Source: Streptomyces sp. NBC_00568
GTDB lineage: Bacteria; Actinomycetota; Actinomycetes; Streptomycetales; Streptomycetaceae
Length of the DNA stretch: 64,000 bases
Reading direction: 5' to 3'
Assembly (NCBI RefSeq): GCF_026341855.1
Contig: NZ_JAPENW010000001.1
Coordinates: forward strand, 2,170,001-2,234,000
Both the position numbers and the translations under genes were made by a program. The notes below the pieces were generated by a model, which saw nothing but the letters and a program-made list of their open reading frames with translations, did no database searches and was not told the origin of the DNA. Shown here in pieces: positions 46,438-55,440 of the stretch (its first letter is position 1; each line of letters begins with the position of its first letter).

Positions 46438-46851
46438 ATGGGAAACACGTTGAAGCGCCTTTCCGTCACGAGCATCGCGGCGGTGGCCATATTCGCCACG
46501 ACCACAGTGACCAACGCCAGCGCGGCGAGCGGCGGAGCCGCGTGCTCGGTGACCGGCGCCTCGGGGAGTCTCTCGTTCACCAACTGGACGGCCCACCACG
46601 CGGACATCAGCGGTTGGGTCAAGGACACCGCCGCCGATGGCCACCACGTGGCCATTCGCCTCGTTTCCATAGACGAGGGCACCGGATGGGTGACGGAGTG
46701 GCCCTGGCATTCCGAATACGACGGAAACGGATCGACCACCTCGTTCAGCACCTACGCGTCGCCCTCCGGCGATGATCTCGACTACGTCGGCGCGCAGGTG
46801 GCGGTCATCGAAGGGAGCACGATCGTCCGCCATTGCACGGACTATGCCTGA
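46438..46851 (+). CDS. Small secreted protein inside the kinase cluster
   Basis: 137 residues from MGNTLKRLSVTSIAAVAIFA; signal-peptide cleavage is expected after TNASA. The mature 110 residues have two cysteines, one near each end (AACSVTG, VRHCTDYA), and many aromatic and acidic residues (WTAHHADISGWVKDT, WPWHSEYDG). It is probably a disulphide-closed beta-sandwich of unknown function. It is oriented against the surrounding kinases, its stop being 15 bases from the stop of the kinase at 46867. It could be a ligand or substrate of their external modules, but that is speculation. Confidence 0.8.
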   Translation: MGNTLKRLSVTSIAAVAIFATTTVTNASAASGGAACSVTGASGSLSFTNWTAHHADISGWVKDTAADGHHVAIRLVSIDEGTGWVTEWPWHSEYDGNGSTTSFSTYASPSGDDLDYVGAQVAVIEGSTIVRHCTDYA

Positions 46852-46866
46852 TCCGTTCCGCTCGGA

Positions 46867-48498
46867 TCAGCCCTCCTGGAAGCTCCGCAGGATCACGTCG
46901 AACTGCTTTCTGGTGGTGGCCCAGTCGCCGGCCGGCGAGGCCTCGTAGACGGCGTACTCGGTGCCGTCACTGCTCATGTACCCGACGTCGATCGCACGGT
47001 AGGGCCCCGGGAAGTAGTGCGGCGCGTCCTTGGCCAGCGCGTCGAACGTGTACTCCCAGCGGACACCCGGCTGGTCGCGGAAGAGCTCCTCCTTGAGGAG
47101 CAGTTGTCTGTAGTCCCGAAGCCGCCGTGCGAGGTTCTCGTCCAGGTCGCTCATGTGCTCGTACGAGGTGCTGAAGTCCGGCGCGGTGTCGACGGCGACC
47201 CGCACGAGGTGCTTGCCCTTGTCGGGCGAGTAGTCGACCTGCCGGAGGCCGTCCTTGTCGATGGAGACGGACCGCGTCCACCCCTTGGGCAGGGAGATGC
47301 TGAAGCCCACCGGGTCGTCGCGCCGTTCCCAACCGTCGGGAACCGCCCCCTGGCCGCCCTTGTCGCTCGGCTTGGCGTCGGCACTCCGGGTCGACGAGGC
47401 AGAGCCGGAGCCGCCGGGGCTGCCCGTGCCGAACTGCTGCAGCGCGACCGCGACACCCCCGCCGACGATCGCCGCGAGGGCGACGACCAGGACGAACGTA
47501 CGCAGGCGGTGCCGCTTCGGCGGCGCGGGCACGGGCCCGGTCCTCATCGGCGGATACGGCGTGGCGGCGGCCGTCTGCACGCGGGTACCGGTGCCGGTCC
47601 CCGTCTCCGTGGTGTCGTACCCCGCCTGCCCCGTCGGCGCATACGGCTGCGCCGCACTCGACAGTCGCCCCGCCGCCGCCTCGGCGAGCATCTGCTCGGC
47701 CTGCGCCGCGCCGGGCCGCTCGGCCGGATCCTTGCGCAGCAGTGCGGCGAGGACGGGCCCCAGCGCACCCGCGTTGACCGGTTCGGCGGGTTCCTCCTCG
47801 ACGACGGCCTGCATGGTGCCGATGGGCGAGGTGCGGCGGAACGGCGACCGTCCCTCCACCGCCGTGTACAGCGTCGCCCCGAGAGCCCACAGGTCGGAGG
47901 ACGGACCGGGGTCGTGGCCGCGCACCCGCTCGGGCGCGAGGTAGTCGACGGACCCGACGATCTCGCCGGTCCGTGTGATCGTCGTGTCGCCCTCGACCTG
48001 CGCGATCCCGAAGTCGGTGAGCAGCACACGCCGGTCGGACGACAGCAGGACGTTGCCGGGCTTCACGTCCCGGTGCAGCACTCCGGCCGCGTGCGCGGCG
48101 CGCAGCGCGCGCAGTACCCACAGACCGATCCGTGCCGCCTCGGCCGGTTCGAGGCGGCCCTGCTCCTTGACCTCGTCGGCCAGCGAGTTGCCCTCGACCA
48201 GCTCCATGACGATCCAGGGCCGGTTGTCGTGCTCCAGCACGTCGTGGATGGTGACGACGGCCGAGTGGTTGATCCGGGCCGCGGCCCGCGCCTCGGCGTG
48301 GGTGCGGGCGAGCAGCCGGGCGACGTCGCTCTCGGCGACGTACAGCGCGGCGGTCAGTTCCTTGACCGCGACTGCGCGGTGCAGCACCTCGTCGTGGGCG
48401 CGCCAAACCCGGCCCATGCCACCGCTGCCGATGGAGTCGACAAGCCGGTAGCGGCCCGCGAGGAGCAGGCCCTGCATCTGATTCACGTTTCCCCGCAA
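46867..48498 (-). CDS. Membrane Ser/Thr protein kinase
   Basis: 543 residues; MQGLLLAGRYRL at 48477 is an alternative start. The kinase motifs are intact: IGSGGMGRV, VAVKEL, HRDVKPGN, TDFGIAQ, SVDYLAPER. The membrane helix TFVLVVALAAIVGGGVAVAL is near residue 340. The extracellular module begins DPVGFSISLPKGWTR and contains VRWEYTFD. It lies downstream of the pseudokinase gene by 167 bases on the same strand. Confidence 0.93.
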   Translation of the reverse strand: MRGNVNQMQGLLLAGRYRLVDSIGSGGMGRVWRAHDEVLHRAVAVKELTAALYVAESDVARLLARTHAEARAAARINHSAVVTIHDVLEHDNRPWIVMELVEGNSLADEVKEQGRLEPAEAARIGLWVLRALRAAHAAGVLHRDVKPGNVLLSSDRRVLLTDFGIAQVEGDTTITRTGEIVGSVDYLAPERVRGHDPGPSSDLWALGATLYTAVEGRSPFRRTSPIGTMQAVVEEEPAEPVNAGALGPVLAALLRKDPAERPGAAQAEQMLAEAAAGRLSSAAQPYAPTGQAGYDTTETGTGTGTRVQTAAATPYPPMRTGPVPAPPKRHRLRTFVLVVALAAIVGGGVAVALQQFGTGSPGGSGSASSTRSADAKPSDKGGQGAVPDGWERRDDPVGFSISLPKGWTRSVSIDKDGLRQVDYSPDKGKHLVRVAVDTAPDFSTSYEHMSDLDENLARRLRDYRQLLLKEELFRDQPGVRWEYTFDALAKDAPHYFPGPYRAIDVGYMSSDGTEYAVYEASPAGDWATTRKQFDVILRSFQEG

Positions 48499-48665
48499 TG
48501 GTCTTGACAGGGTCAGACTAAGGAGCGGTCACCCACCAGGGAACAAGCGGGGTCGTACGGAGACCGCACTGTGACGGTTCTCCCTTCCCTGTACGGGAGG
48601 GAACCGATCGATGTTCAGGCGGCCTCGCCCGGTGGAACGCGGGGGTCCGGGCGCAGGAGACTTGT

Positions 48666-51600
48666 TCAGCCCGTGACTTGATAGGTCCCCGACGCCTGCT
48701 CGTAGAGCCGGGTCACCTCGTCCCGTTCGGCTTCCGGGCCGCGCACCTGCACCACGTGGTAGTGCCCGCCGACGATGATCGCGAGGTTGCGCACGTAGAG
48801 CGAACGTCCCGCCGAGTCCTGCCAGATGAACTGGCCCTCGGCCATCGCCCGGCCCCCCACGTCGATCCGCCGCATCCCGCTGGAGGTGGCCCAGGTCGAG
48901 TCCCGGAAGGGCTGCAACTCCTTCTCGTTCTCCCGCTGGTACGTCATCGGGTCACTGCCGTATGTGGCCGTGCTGTCCCGGCCGGGTACGACGATGAGCT
49001 CGAAGTCCCCCTGGGAGTAGACGACCTGGCCGCTGCCGTTCTTCGGCGAACGGTCCCAGCCGCTCGCCACGGCGACCCGGAATCCCTCGGGGTCCTTGCG
49101 GAGCGTGAAGCCCTGGGCGACATCGGGATCGGTGGTGGTGTGCGAGGAGGTCGAACTCGACTTCCCCGAGGGGCTCTTGTCGGGGCCCGGTGAGGTCTGG
49201 TCGGGTCGTGGCTCGCTGCTCGCCTTGGCGTCGCCGCCGGTGTCGGGGGTGGGTCCGGCCTGCCCGGCGGCGCCGGTCCGCTGCTCGCCCGTGCCGCTCC
49301 GGTCCGACTTGGGCATGAAGACCATGGCGTACGCGACCGCCGCGGCCAGCAGGAGCAGGATCAGCAGGAGCAGATTCCGGCCGAGCCGGCGGGGCCGAGC
49401 CGAACTCGCCTTCCTGGCGCGCTTGTGGCGGGCGTGCGGGCTGGTCGCGGGCAGCCCGGCGCGACGCCTGCGGACCAGCTCGCCCCGGCGCCGCACGATC
49501 GGCAGCCGGCTCGGGTCGGCGGGCGGCACGGGCACGACGTGCGCCCCGGCCTCGGGCTCGGGCGCGGACCGCACCAGGGACCGCAGCCAGCCGCGCAGCT
49601 CCTCGAAGTCGAGCCGCTCGGTGGGGTCCTGGCGCAGCAGCGACTCGACGACGGGCCGCAGCGGTCCGCACTCCTCGGCGAAGGCGGGCGGCTCCGCGCA
49701 CACCAGCTGCACCAGTTCGGCGGTGTTCTCCTCCGGATACGGCGCGTGCCCCTGTACGGCGCGGAAGAGCAGCGCGCCCAGGGCCCACAGGTCGGTGGCC
49801 GGCCCGATCGGGGCCGCGAGCTGCCAGTTCTCGTGCACCGGCCCGGCCTGTTCCGGCGCCCAGCGCTCGGTCACCGGTCCGACCACGGCCATCCGTGCCT
49901 GCCGGGCCCGCTCCGCCGCGAGCGCGGTGGCGGGACCTCGCCGTGGCGACGCCCCGACGACCAGCTCGCCCCAACCGCCGCTGCGGCTTTCGGGGTGGTG
50001 CGGGGCGGGGGCGGGGCCCTGCGCGATACCGGGAACCCGGGTGTGATCGGCGGCCGGGGAGGCGCCGGGCCCGCGGGCGTGCCCGGACTCGGTGAAACCG
50101 CCCGGAAGTCCGGGCGCTTGGGTGTATCCGGAAGCCTGGAAGCCGCCGGTGAACCGGCCGCTGTCCGGGACCCGGCCGGTGTCGGGAGACCCTCCGGGGG
50201 CCGGGACGCCCGGACGACCGCCGTGCCCCGCGGCGAAGGGCTGCTGTCCTCCGGGCCCGGACGCGGGACGCTCGTACCCGGTGGCCCCCATGGCCGGCCT
50301 GCCGCCCGCTCCCGGGGGAAGGGTGGGGTGCCCTTGGCCGTTGTCCCCGCCGACGGGTCCGGCAGGGCGTGGCTGAGCCCCGTGCCAGGTGGCGCCCACT
50401 CCGTACGGGTCGGCTATCTGGCCCGGGGGCGCGGTGTGGGGGCGCTGCTGCCCGCCTTGACCGGGCAGCAGCGTCTGCCCGTGAGCCCGGTCCTGCGGGG
50501 AGTGCTCGGAGGCGCCGTACGCACTGTCCTGGCCGGCCTGTCCGTTCTGCTCGCCGGGTGCCGCGGGCCGGGGTGCCGGAAGGGCGAGCGGGTCGCCCCG
50601 CTGTTCCCCCTGTACGCGGGCCGCGGCGCGCGCTCCCGCGCGGTACGCGGCGATGGCCCCGGCGCGCGCTGCGCGGACGTCGCTCTCGGCGCCCCCCGCT
50701 CCGCCGCCCGTGTCCGATCCGCCGCCCGGCCCGGCCTGCCCCGCAGGACCGGCCGCCTCGAGAGCACGCGGGCCCCTGCCCCCGGCACCCGTCGTGGGCG
50801 TCCCCGGAACCGGTGTTCCCTGCTCCGCCCGGGCCTCGATCGCCGCCCGGCGGGCCTCTTCGGCATCGGCACCGGACGTGGCCGCCACGGCGACACCGCG
50901 CGCGGGACCGCCTCCGAACCCGATGCCGCCGGCGGGGCCGCGCCCGCCCGCGCCGCCCGGCCCACCGGCGCCGGCACCGCGAGGAGCGCCCGCGTCCGGC
51001 CCGGCCGGACGACCGTTCCCGGTCCGCCCGGAGCCTCCGCCGAAGCCGGGCCGCGCGAGGCCGCCCTCGGCGGCCCCAGGACCCGGTCCGGGCTCATTCG
51101 TGAGGTCGTCCTCCCGCACCGGCACCGGGTCGTACCCGCACAGCGCCTCCTCGGCGGCACCGGCCGCCAGTCCGGTCAGCAGTACGCGGCCGTCGTCGCA
51201 GACGAGCACCGTGCGCGCGGTGATGTTCCGGTGGACCCACCCGTGCGCGTGCAGGACCCGCAGCGCGGTCAGGACGTCGGAGGCGACCTCGGCGGCCCGG
51301 TAGGGGCTGAGCGGCTTGTCGGCGAGCAGCGCCGCCAGCGGCCTCGCGGGGACCAGCTCGCTCACGATCCAGAGCGACCCGCCCTCGGCGAACACGTCGA
51401 AGACCTGGTCGAGCCGGGGATGGTCGGGGATCTGCGCGGCGGCCTGGGCGGCCTCGATCGCGCGGAGCACCGCCGGTTCGGTGGGCCGGCGCGTGGTCCG
51501 CGCGGAGGCCCGCCGTACCCCGCCGTCCCGGGCCACGAACCCCTCGGGCAGCCCGTCCGCGTCGAGCACCTCGGCCTCGACGACCTCCGGCAACGGCACC

Positions 51601-51728
51601 TGCCGTACCAGGACTTCCTGCCCGCTGTAGGTGTCGAAGGCCCGGCTCTCGGCGAGTTCGTACTCGTCGGACGGCGGCAGGGGCAGGCGGTAACGGTCGG
51701 CCAGTACCCGTCCCGCATAGTCGTCCAC
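48666..51728 (-). CDS. Membrane pseudokinase with a giant activation-segment insertion
   Basis: 1020 residues from the GTG at 51728 (VDDYAGRVLADRYRL), preceded by GGGGGAGG. The N-lobe lacks a glycine loop, and the usual catalytic lysine position reads VLVRQV (R42). The catalytic loop is HRNITART (HRD changed to HRN168, Lys to Thr170, Asn to Thr173). DFG is replaced by GLA (186-188). Between this and WAPEQ near residue 620 lie about 400 Gly/Pro/Ala/Gln-rich residues; the C-lobe then resumes (ATDLWALGALLF). A membrane helix is near 781-801, then an extracellular module (DPEGFRVAVASGWDR). Catalysis is unlikely; a scaffold or allosteric role is inferred. Confidence 0.9.
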   Translation of the reverse strand: MDDYAGRVLADRYRLPLPPSDEYELAESRAFDTYSGQEVLVRQVPLPEVVEAEVLDADGLPEGFVARDGGVRRASARTTRRPTEPAVLRAIEAAQAAAQIPDHPRLDQVFDVFAEGGSLWIVSELVPARPLAALLADKPLSPYRAAEVASDVLTALRVLHAHGWVHRNITARTVLVCDDGRVLLTGLAAGAAEEALCGYDPVPVREDDLTNEPGPGPGAAEGGLARPGFGGGSGRTGNGRPAGPDAGAPRGAGAGGPGGAGGRGPAGGIGFGGGPARGVAVAATSGADAEEARRAAIEARAEQGTPVPGTPTTGAGGRGPRALEAAGPAGQAGPGGGSDTGGGAGGAESDVRAARAGAIAAYRAGARAAARVQGEQRGDPLALPAPRPAAPGEQNGQAGQDSAYGASEHSPQDRAHGQTLLPGQGGQQRPHTAPPGQIADPYGVGATWHGAQPRPAGPVGGDNGQGHPTLPPGAGGRPAMGATGYERPASGPGGQQPFAAGHGGRPGVPAPGGSPDTGRVPDSGRFTGGFQASGYTQAPGLPGGFTESGHARGPGASPAADHTRVPGIAQGPAPAPHHPESRSGGWGELVVGASPRRGPATALAAERARQARMAVVGPVTERWAPEQAGPVHENWQLAAPIGPATDLWALGALLFRAVQGHAPYPEENTAELVQLVCAEPPAFAEECGPLRPVVESLLRQDPTERLDFEELRGWLRSLVRSAPEPEAGAHVVPVPPADPSRLPIVRRRGELVRRRRAGLPATSPHARHKRARKASSARPRRLGRNLLLLILLLLAAAVAYAMVFMPKSDRSGTGEQRTGAAGQAGPTPDTGGDAKASSEPRPDQTSPGPDKSPSGKSSSTSSHTTTDPDVAQGFTLRKDPEGFRVAVASGWDRSPKNGSGQVVYSQGDFELIVVPGRDSTATYGSDPMTYQRENEKELQPFRDSTWATSSGMRRIDVGGRAMAEGQFIWQDSAGRSLYVRNLAIIVGGHYHVVQVRGPEAERDEVTRLYEQASGTYQVTG

Positions 51729-51897
51729 GATGCCTCCCCCAGCCGACCGGTTGGTCAATTCCGTTCGCCTTGCGTTCCGTTGTGGCTTCGTACGGTCCGC
51801 AACCACTCACGATACGTGCCCGAGGCAACCCGCAGAGCGGTGATGCGAGATCTCGGGCTCCCTTCCGTGGCGGAACGTCACCTCGGCGAGCGGTACG

Positions 51898-54030
51898 TCA
51901 CGACTTCGGCTGGAACGTCTCGGTCAGCGTCTTCCACGTCTTCTTGCGCAGAGCGCTGTCCCACGCGGAGGCCTTCGCCGTGTACATCAGCGCGTACCCC
52001 TGATGCGCGTTGACGACGAAACCGCGGTCGATCGACCGGTACTTCGTGCCCCCGTCCACGTAGGTGAACTCCCAGTCGGCCGTGTTCCAGCCGCGGTAGT
52101 CCACCTGCTCTATGCGCACCCTGGTGTACTGGGAGCGGTTCATGTAGCGCTCCTGGTTCTTCCAGTCCGCCACCGGGTCGTCCTTGGGCGTCGTGGTCCA
52201 GCCGACCAGGAGCTTCTGCCCGTCGGGCCCCGTGAACCGGGCTCCCGCGGCGTCCTGGGACTGGTACTTCCACCCCTTCGGCAGCCCTATCGAGAAGCCC
52301 TGCCCGCTCTTGTACGTCTTCGCGGCGCCGGAACCCGATCCCGACTCCTTGCCGCCGCTCGAACCGTCCGACGTGTTCGCACTCGCGCTCGCGTCCGAGG
52401 AGGCGTCCTCGGTCCCGTCCGCGTCCGAGCCCGAGCCGGAGCCCGACTTGTCGCCGCTGTCGACGCCGTCGTCGTCCTTCTTGGTGTCGTCGTCCTGCTT
52501 GGTGTCGTCGCCGCTCCCGTTCCCGGACGTCGCTCCGCTGGAGGCGGCCGCCTTGCCGCCGCCGGTCCTGCTGTCCTTGGAGCCGTCGTCGTCCCCGCCA
52601 CCGAGAGTGAGGGCCAGAACGGTGCCGAGCACGGCCAGCGCCAGGGCCACCGCGATGATCACCAGCGTGCGGCGCGGCACGACATCCGTCAGCGACGCCT
52701 TCGGCGCCGGCCGCGCCGGCCGCTCGGGGGCCGCCGGCCACCCGGAACCCGAGGCGTTCCGCCCACCGTCGGCACCCGCGGATCCGGCGCCCCCGGCCGA
52801 ACTGGAGTTCACCGACGCACCGTCACGGCCCTCCGGCTTCCGCGGAGCGGGCGGCACGGACGAACCCACCGACGCGGACGGCACGGAGGTGCCGCCGGCC
52901 GTCCCGGCGGCCCCTTCCGCCCCGGAGGCGTCCGAGCCGCCGGCCGTCTTCGCACGGGCCGTCGCCGCCGCGGTGGCCGCCGCCGTGGCGGCACCGGCCG
53001 CCGTCGCGGCCTTGCGCACCGAGCGCATCGCCCCGCGCAGCCGCTCCGCCGGCTCCTCGCCCTTCCTGGCACCGGAACCGAGACCGCCCGCACCCCGCCG
53101 ACCCGGTCCTTCCGGCACCGGTGGCAAGGCCACGACCTTCGTCGCGTCCGGCGGCTCCGGCAGGGACCGCTCGGGGTCGGGCGCGCGCAGCACTTCCTTG
53201 AGCATCGCGCGGGCGCCCGCGTCGTCGAGCCGCTGCTCGGGGTCCTTGGCGAGCAGGCCGTAGATCACGTTCTCCAGCGGGCCCGCGTTCTTCGGCTGTT
53301 CCACCGGCTCGGTCATCACGGCCGTGAGCGTCGCGATCGCCGAGCCCTTGTCGTACGGCGGCACACCTTCCACCGACGCGTACAGCAGACCGCCCAGCGA
53401 CCACAGGTCGGCCGCGGGGCCGGGCTTGTGGCCGCGCGCCCGCTCCGGCGAGATGTAGGAGGGCGCGCCGACGAGCATGCCGGTCGAGGTGATGGACGGG
53501 TCGCCCTCCACCTGCGCGATGCCGAAGTCGGTGAGCACGACCCGGCCGTCGTCGGACATCAGCACGTTCGACGGCTTCACGTCCCGGTGCAGGATGCCCT
53601 CGCGGTGCGCCGAGCGCAGCACGTCGAGGATGGCCAGGCCCACCTCGGCGGCGCGCTTCGGCGTGAGCAGGCCGTCCTCGCGGATGGCCTCGGCGAGCGA
53701 CTTGCCCTCGACGAGCTCCATCACGATCCACGGCCGGTTGTCCTCGTCGACCACGTCGAAGACCGTCACCGCGCCGCTGTTACGGATCCGCGCGATCGCC
53801 TTGGCCTCACGCAGCGTGCGCGTGATCAGCCGGCGCTTCTCCTCCTCGTCGATGGCCGACGGGAACCGCAGCTCCTTCACAGCCACCGTGCGGCCCAGGG
53901 TCTCGTCCTGCGCGCGCCACACCGTGCCCATGCCGCCGCGGCCGAGAACATCCCCCAGCCGGTACCGCCCGGCGAGGAGACGTTCGCTCTTGTCCTGACG
54001 GGATGCTCCCGCCCGCTCCGCCTCCGACAT
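51898..54030 (-). CDS. Membrane Ser/Thr protein kinase
   Basis: 710 residues from MSEAERAGASRQ (54030), with GAGGGG 5 bases upstream. The kinase domain occupies about 22-285: LGRGGMGTV, VAVKEL, HRDVKPSN, TDFGIAQ, APSYISPER. A long Ala/Gly/Ser linker follows, a membrane helix (TLVIIAVALALAVLGTVLAL), an acidic Asp/Ser/Gly stalk, and a module starting GFSIGLPKGWKYQS with ADWEFTYVDGG. It is the first gene of the minus-strand kinase cluster. The intact motifs make it a candidate for phosphorylating the downstream pseudokinase. Confidence 0.94.
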   Translation of the reverse strand: MSEAERAGASRQDKSERLLAGRYRLGDVLGRGGMGTVWRAQDETLGRTVAVKELRFPSAIDEEEKRRLITRTLREAKAIARIRNSGAVTVFDVVDEDNRPWIVMELVEGKSLAEAIREDGLLTPKRAAEVGLAILDVLRSAHREGILHRDVKPSNVLMSDDGRVVLTDFGIAQVEGDPSITSTGMLVGAPSYISPERARGHKPGPAADLWSLGGLLYASVEGVPPYDKGSAIATLTAVMTEPVEQPKNAGPLENVIYGLLAKDPEQRLDDAGARAMLKEVLRAPDPERSLPEPPDATKVVALPPVPEGPGRRGAGGLGSGARKGEEPAERLRGAMRSVRKAATAAGAATAAATAAATARAKTAGGSDASGAEGAAGTAGGTSVPSASVGSSVPPAPRKPEGRDGASVNSSSAGGAGSAGADGGRNASGSGWPAAPERPARPAPKASLTDVVPRRTLVIIAVALALAVLGTVLALTLGGGDDDGSKDSRTGGGKAAASSGATSGNGSGDDTKQDDDTKKDDDGVDSGDKSGSGSGSDADGTEDASSDASASANTSDGSSGGKESGSGSGAAKTYKSGQGFSIGLPKGWKYQSQDAAGARFTGPDGQKLLVGWTTTPKDDPVADWKNQERYMNRSQYTRVRIEQVDYRGWNTADWEFTYVDGGTKYRSIDRGFVVNAHQGYALMYTAKASAWDSALRKKTWKTLTETFQPKS

Positions 54031-54293
54031 GCGTCCCCTCATGCAACCCGCCCTGACAGAGCCTTCATTGTCCCTCACCCGACAAGTGCCCGACGCCCTG
54101 GGGGCCCCTGGAACCGCAACAGCTCAGCCAATGAGACGCCGGGCCCCGGCCGACCCCTCACCAACCGGCGCACACCCGCGCAGACCGACAACCCGGCAAC
54201 CGGAGTCGCGCACACCGGCCCCACCCGCCCCCCGTCCCGACCCCCGGCACAGAAACGTGCCCCATGATGGGCCGCGACAAGGAAGGACCGCCG

Positions 54294-55370
54294 ATGCCGA
54301 AGCCCCGGACACCTCGGACACTCCTGGCCATACCCATGTCCCTGGCACTCCTCGGCATGGCCCAAACCGACCTGCCGGGGCGGACCCTGGCCTCCTCCCA
54401 AGGCTCCGTCACCGCGGCCTCGGACACCGCGCTCGCCCTCCTCGTGACCCGTGGCGGTGCTCCGGCCGCCGCCCTGCTGGCCGACGAGGAGTCGGGTCCC
54501 CGCTTCACCGACGCCGGAAACGGAATATCTCGTTCCGATCATTTCCGCGCCGGAAGCATCACCAAGACCTTCATCGCGACGGTCGTCCTGCAACTCGCCG
54601 CCGAACACCGGCTGTCCCTGTCCGACTCCGTCGACGACCACCTGCCCGGTCTGGTGCGCGGTGCGGGCAACGACGGCCGCCGCATCACGCTGCGTGCCCT
54701 GCTCCGCCACACCAGCGGCCTCCACGACTTCACCTCGGTCACCCGGGGCGCCGTCCCGGTGACCCCGCTTCAGGCCGTACGCATCGCACTCACCCATCCC
54801 CCGGCCCACCGGGGCCGCTTCGCCTACTCGAACACCAACTACGTGGTACTCGGCATGGTCGTCGAGCAGGTCACCGGCCACTCGTACGCCACCGAGACCG
54901 AGCGCCGCGTCATCACTCCCCTCGGTCTGACCGGCACCTCGTTCCCCGGTGCCGGCACCTCGCTTCCCGCACCGCACGGCCGCGCGTACGCCGCCGACGG
55001 CTCCGACGTCACCGAGCTCGACCCGCGCGTGGCCGGCGCGGCGGGTGAGCTGGTGAGCACGCTGGCCGATCTGAACCGCTTTTACGCGGCCCTGCTCGGC
55101 GGCGAGCTGCTGCCCTCGCACTGGCTGCGCGAGATGCTCGACACCCGCGCCGCACACGGCTCGTACGGCATGGGGCTGTTCCCGGTGAAGCTGCCGTGCG
55201 GGACCACGGTGTGGGGGCACAACGGCCGCATCTCCGGCAGCTACGTGCGCAGCGCGGCCACCGTCGACGGGCGCCGTGTCCTCACCTTCCGGGTGAACAC
55301 GGACGGGGTCACGGACCCGACGCTCGAACCGGCCCTGCTCGCCGCCGAGTTCTGTCCCCGCACCCCGTAG
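54294..55370 (+). CDS. Serine hydrolase of the beta-lactamase / D-Ala-D-Ala carboxypeptidase family
   Basis: 358 residues from MPKPRTPRTLL, with GGAAGGA 7 bases upstream. It has a signal peptide of about 35 residues. Class C / DD-peptidase motifs: SITK (nucleophile Ser, Lys), YSNTN (general base Tyr) and WGHNGRISGS (HNG in place of KTG). It should act on D-Ala-D-Ala or related peptides outside the membrane; esterase activity is an alternative. It is divergent from the kinase cluster and converges on glpD. Confidence 0.9.
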   Translation: MPKPRTPRTLLAIPMSLALLGMAQTDLPGRTLASSQGSVTAASDTALALLVTRGGAPAAALLADEESGPRFTDAGNGISRSDHFRAGSITKTFIATVVLQLAAEHRLSLSDSVDDHLPGLVRGAGNDGRRITLRALLRHTSGLHDFTSVTRGAVPVTPLQAVRIALTHPPAHRGRFAYSNTNYVVLGMVVEQVTGHSYATETERRVITPLGLTGTSFPGAGTSLPAPHGRAYAADGSDVTELDPRVAGAAGELVSTLADLNRFYAALLGGELLPSHWLREMLDTRAAHGSYGMGLFPVKLPCGTTVWGHNGRISGSYVRSAATVDGRRVLTFRVNTDGVTDPTLEPALLAAEFCPRTP

Positions 55371-55440
55371 AACGGCCGGGCCGCGAGCGAAGATCCCAGC
55401 TCACCGCACCCGTTCGAGTGAGATGAGCGGGAACCCGCGG

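Noticed and set aside
49425..52013. 862-codon plus-strand frame opposite the pseudokinase
   Set aside because: It arises from the GC-rich disordered insertion on the other strand; there is no start signal or domain.
53995..54075. Damage-promoter motif upstream of the kinase at 54030
   Set aside because: CTGTCAGGG and GACAATG occur, but the GTG of TTGTCRGTG and a correctly spaced TANNNT are missing.
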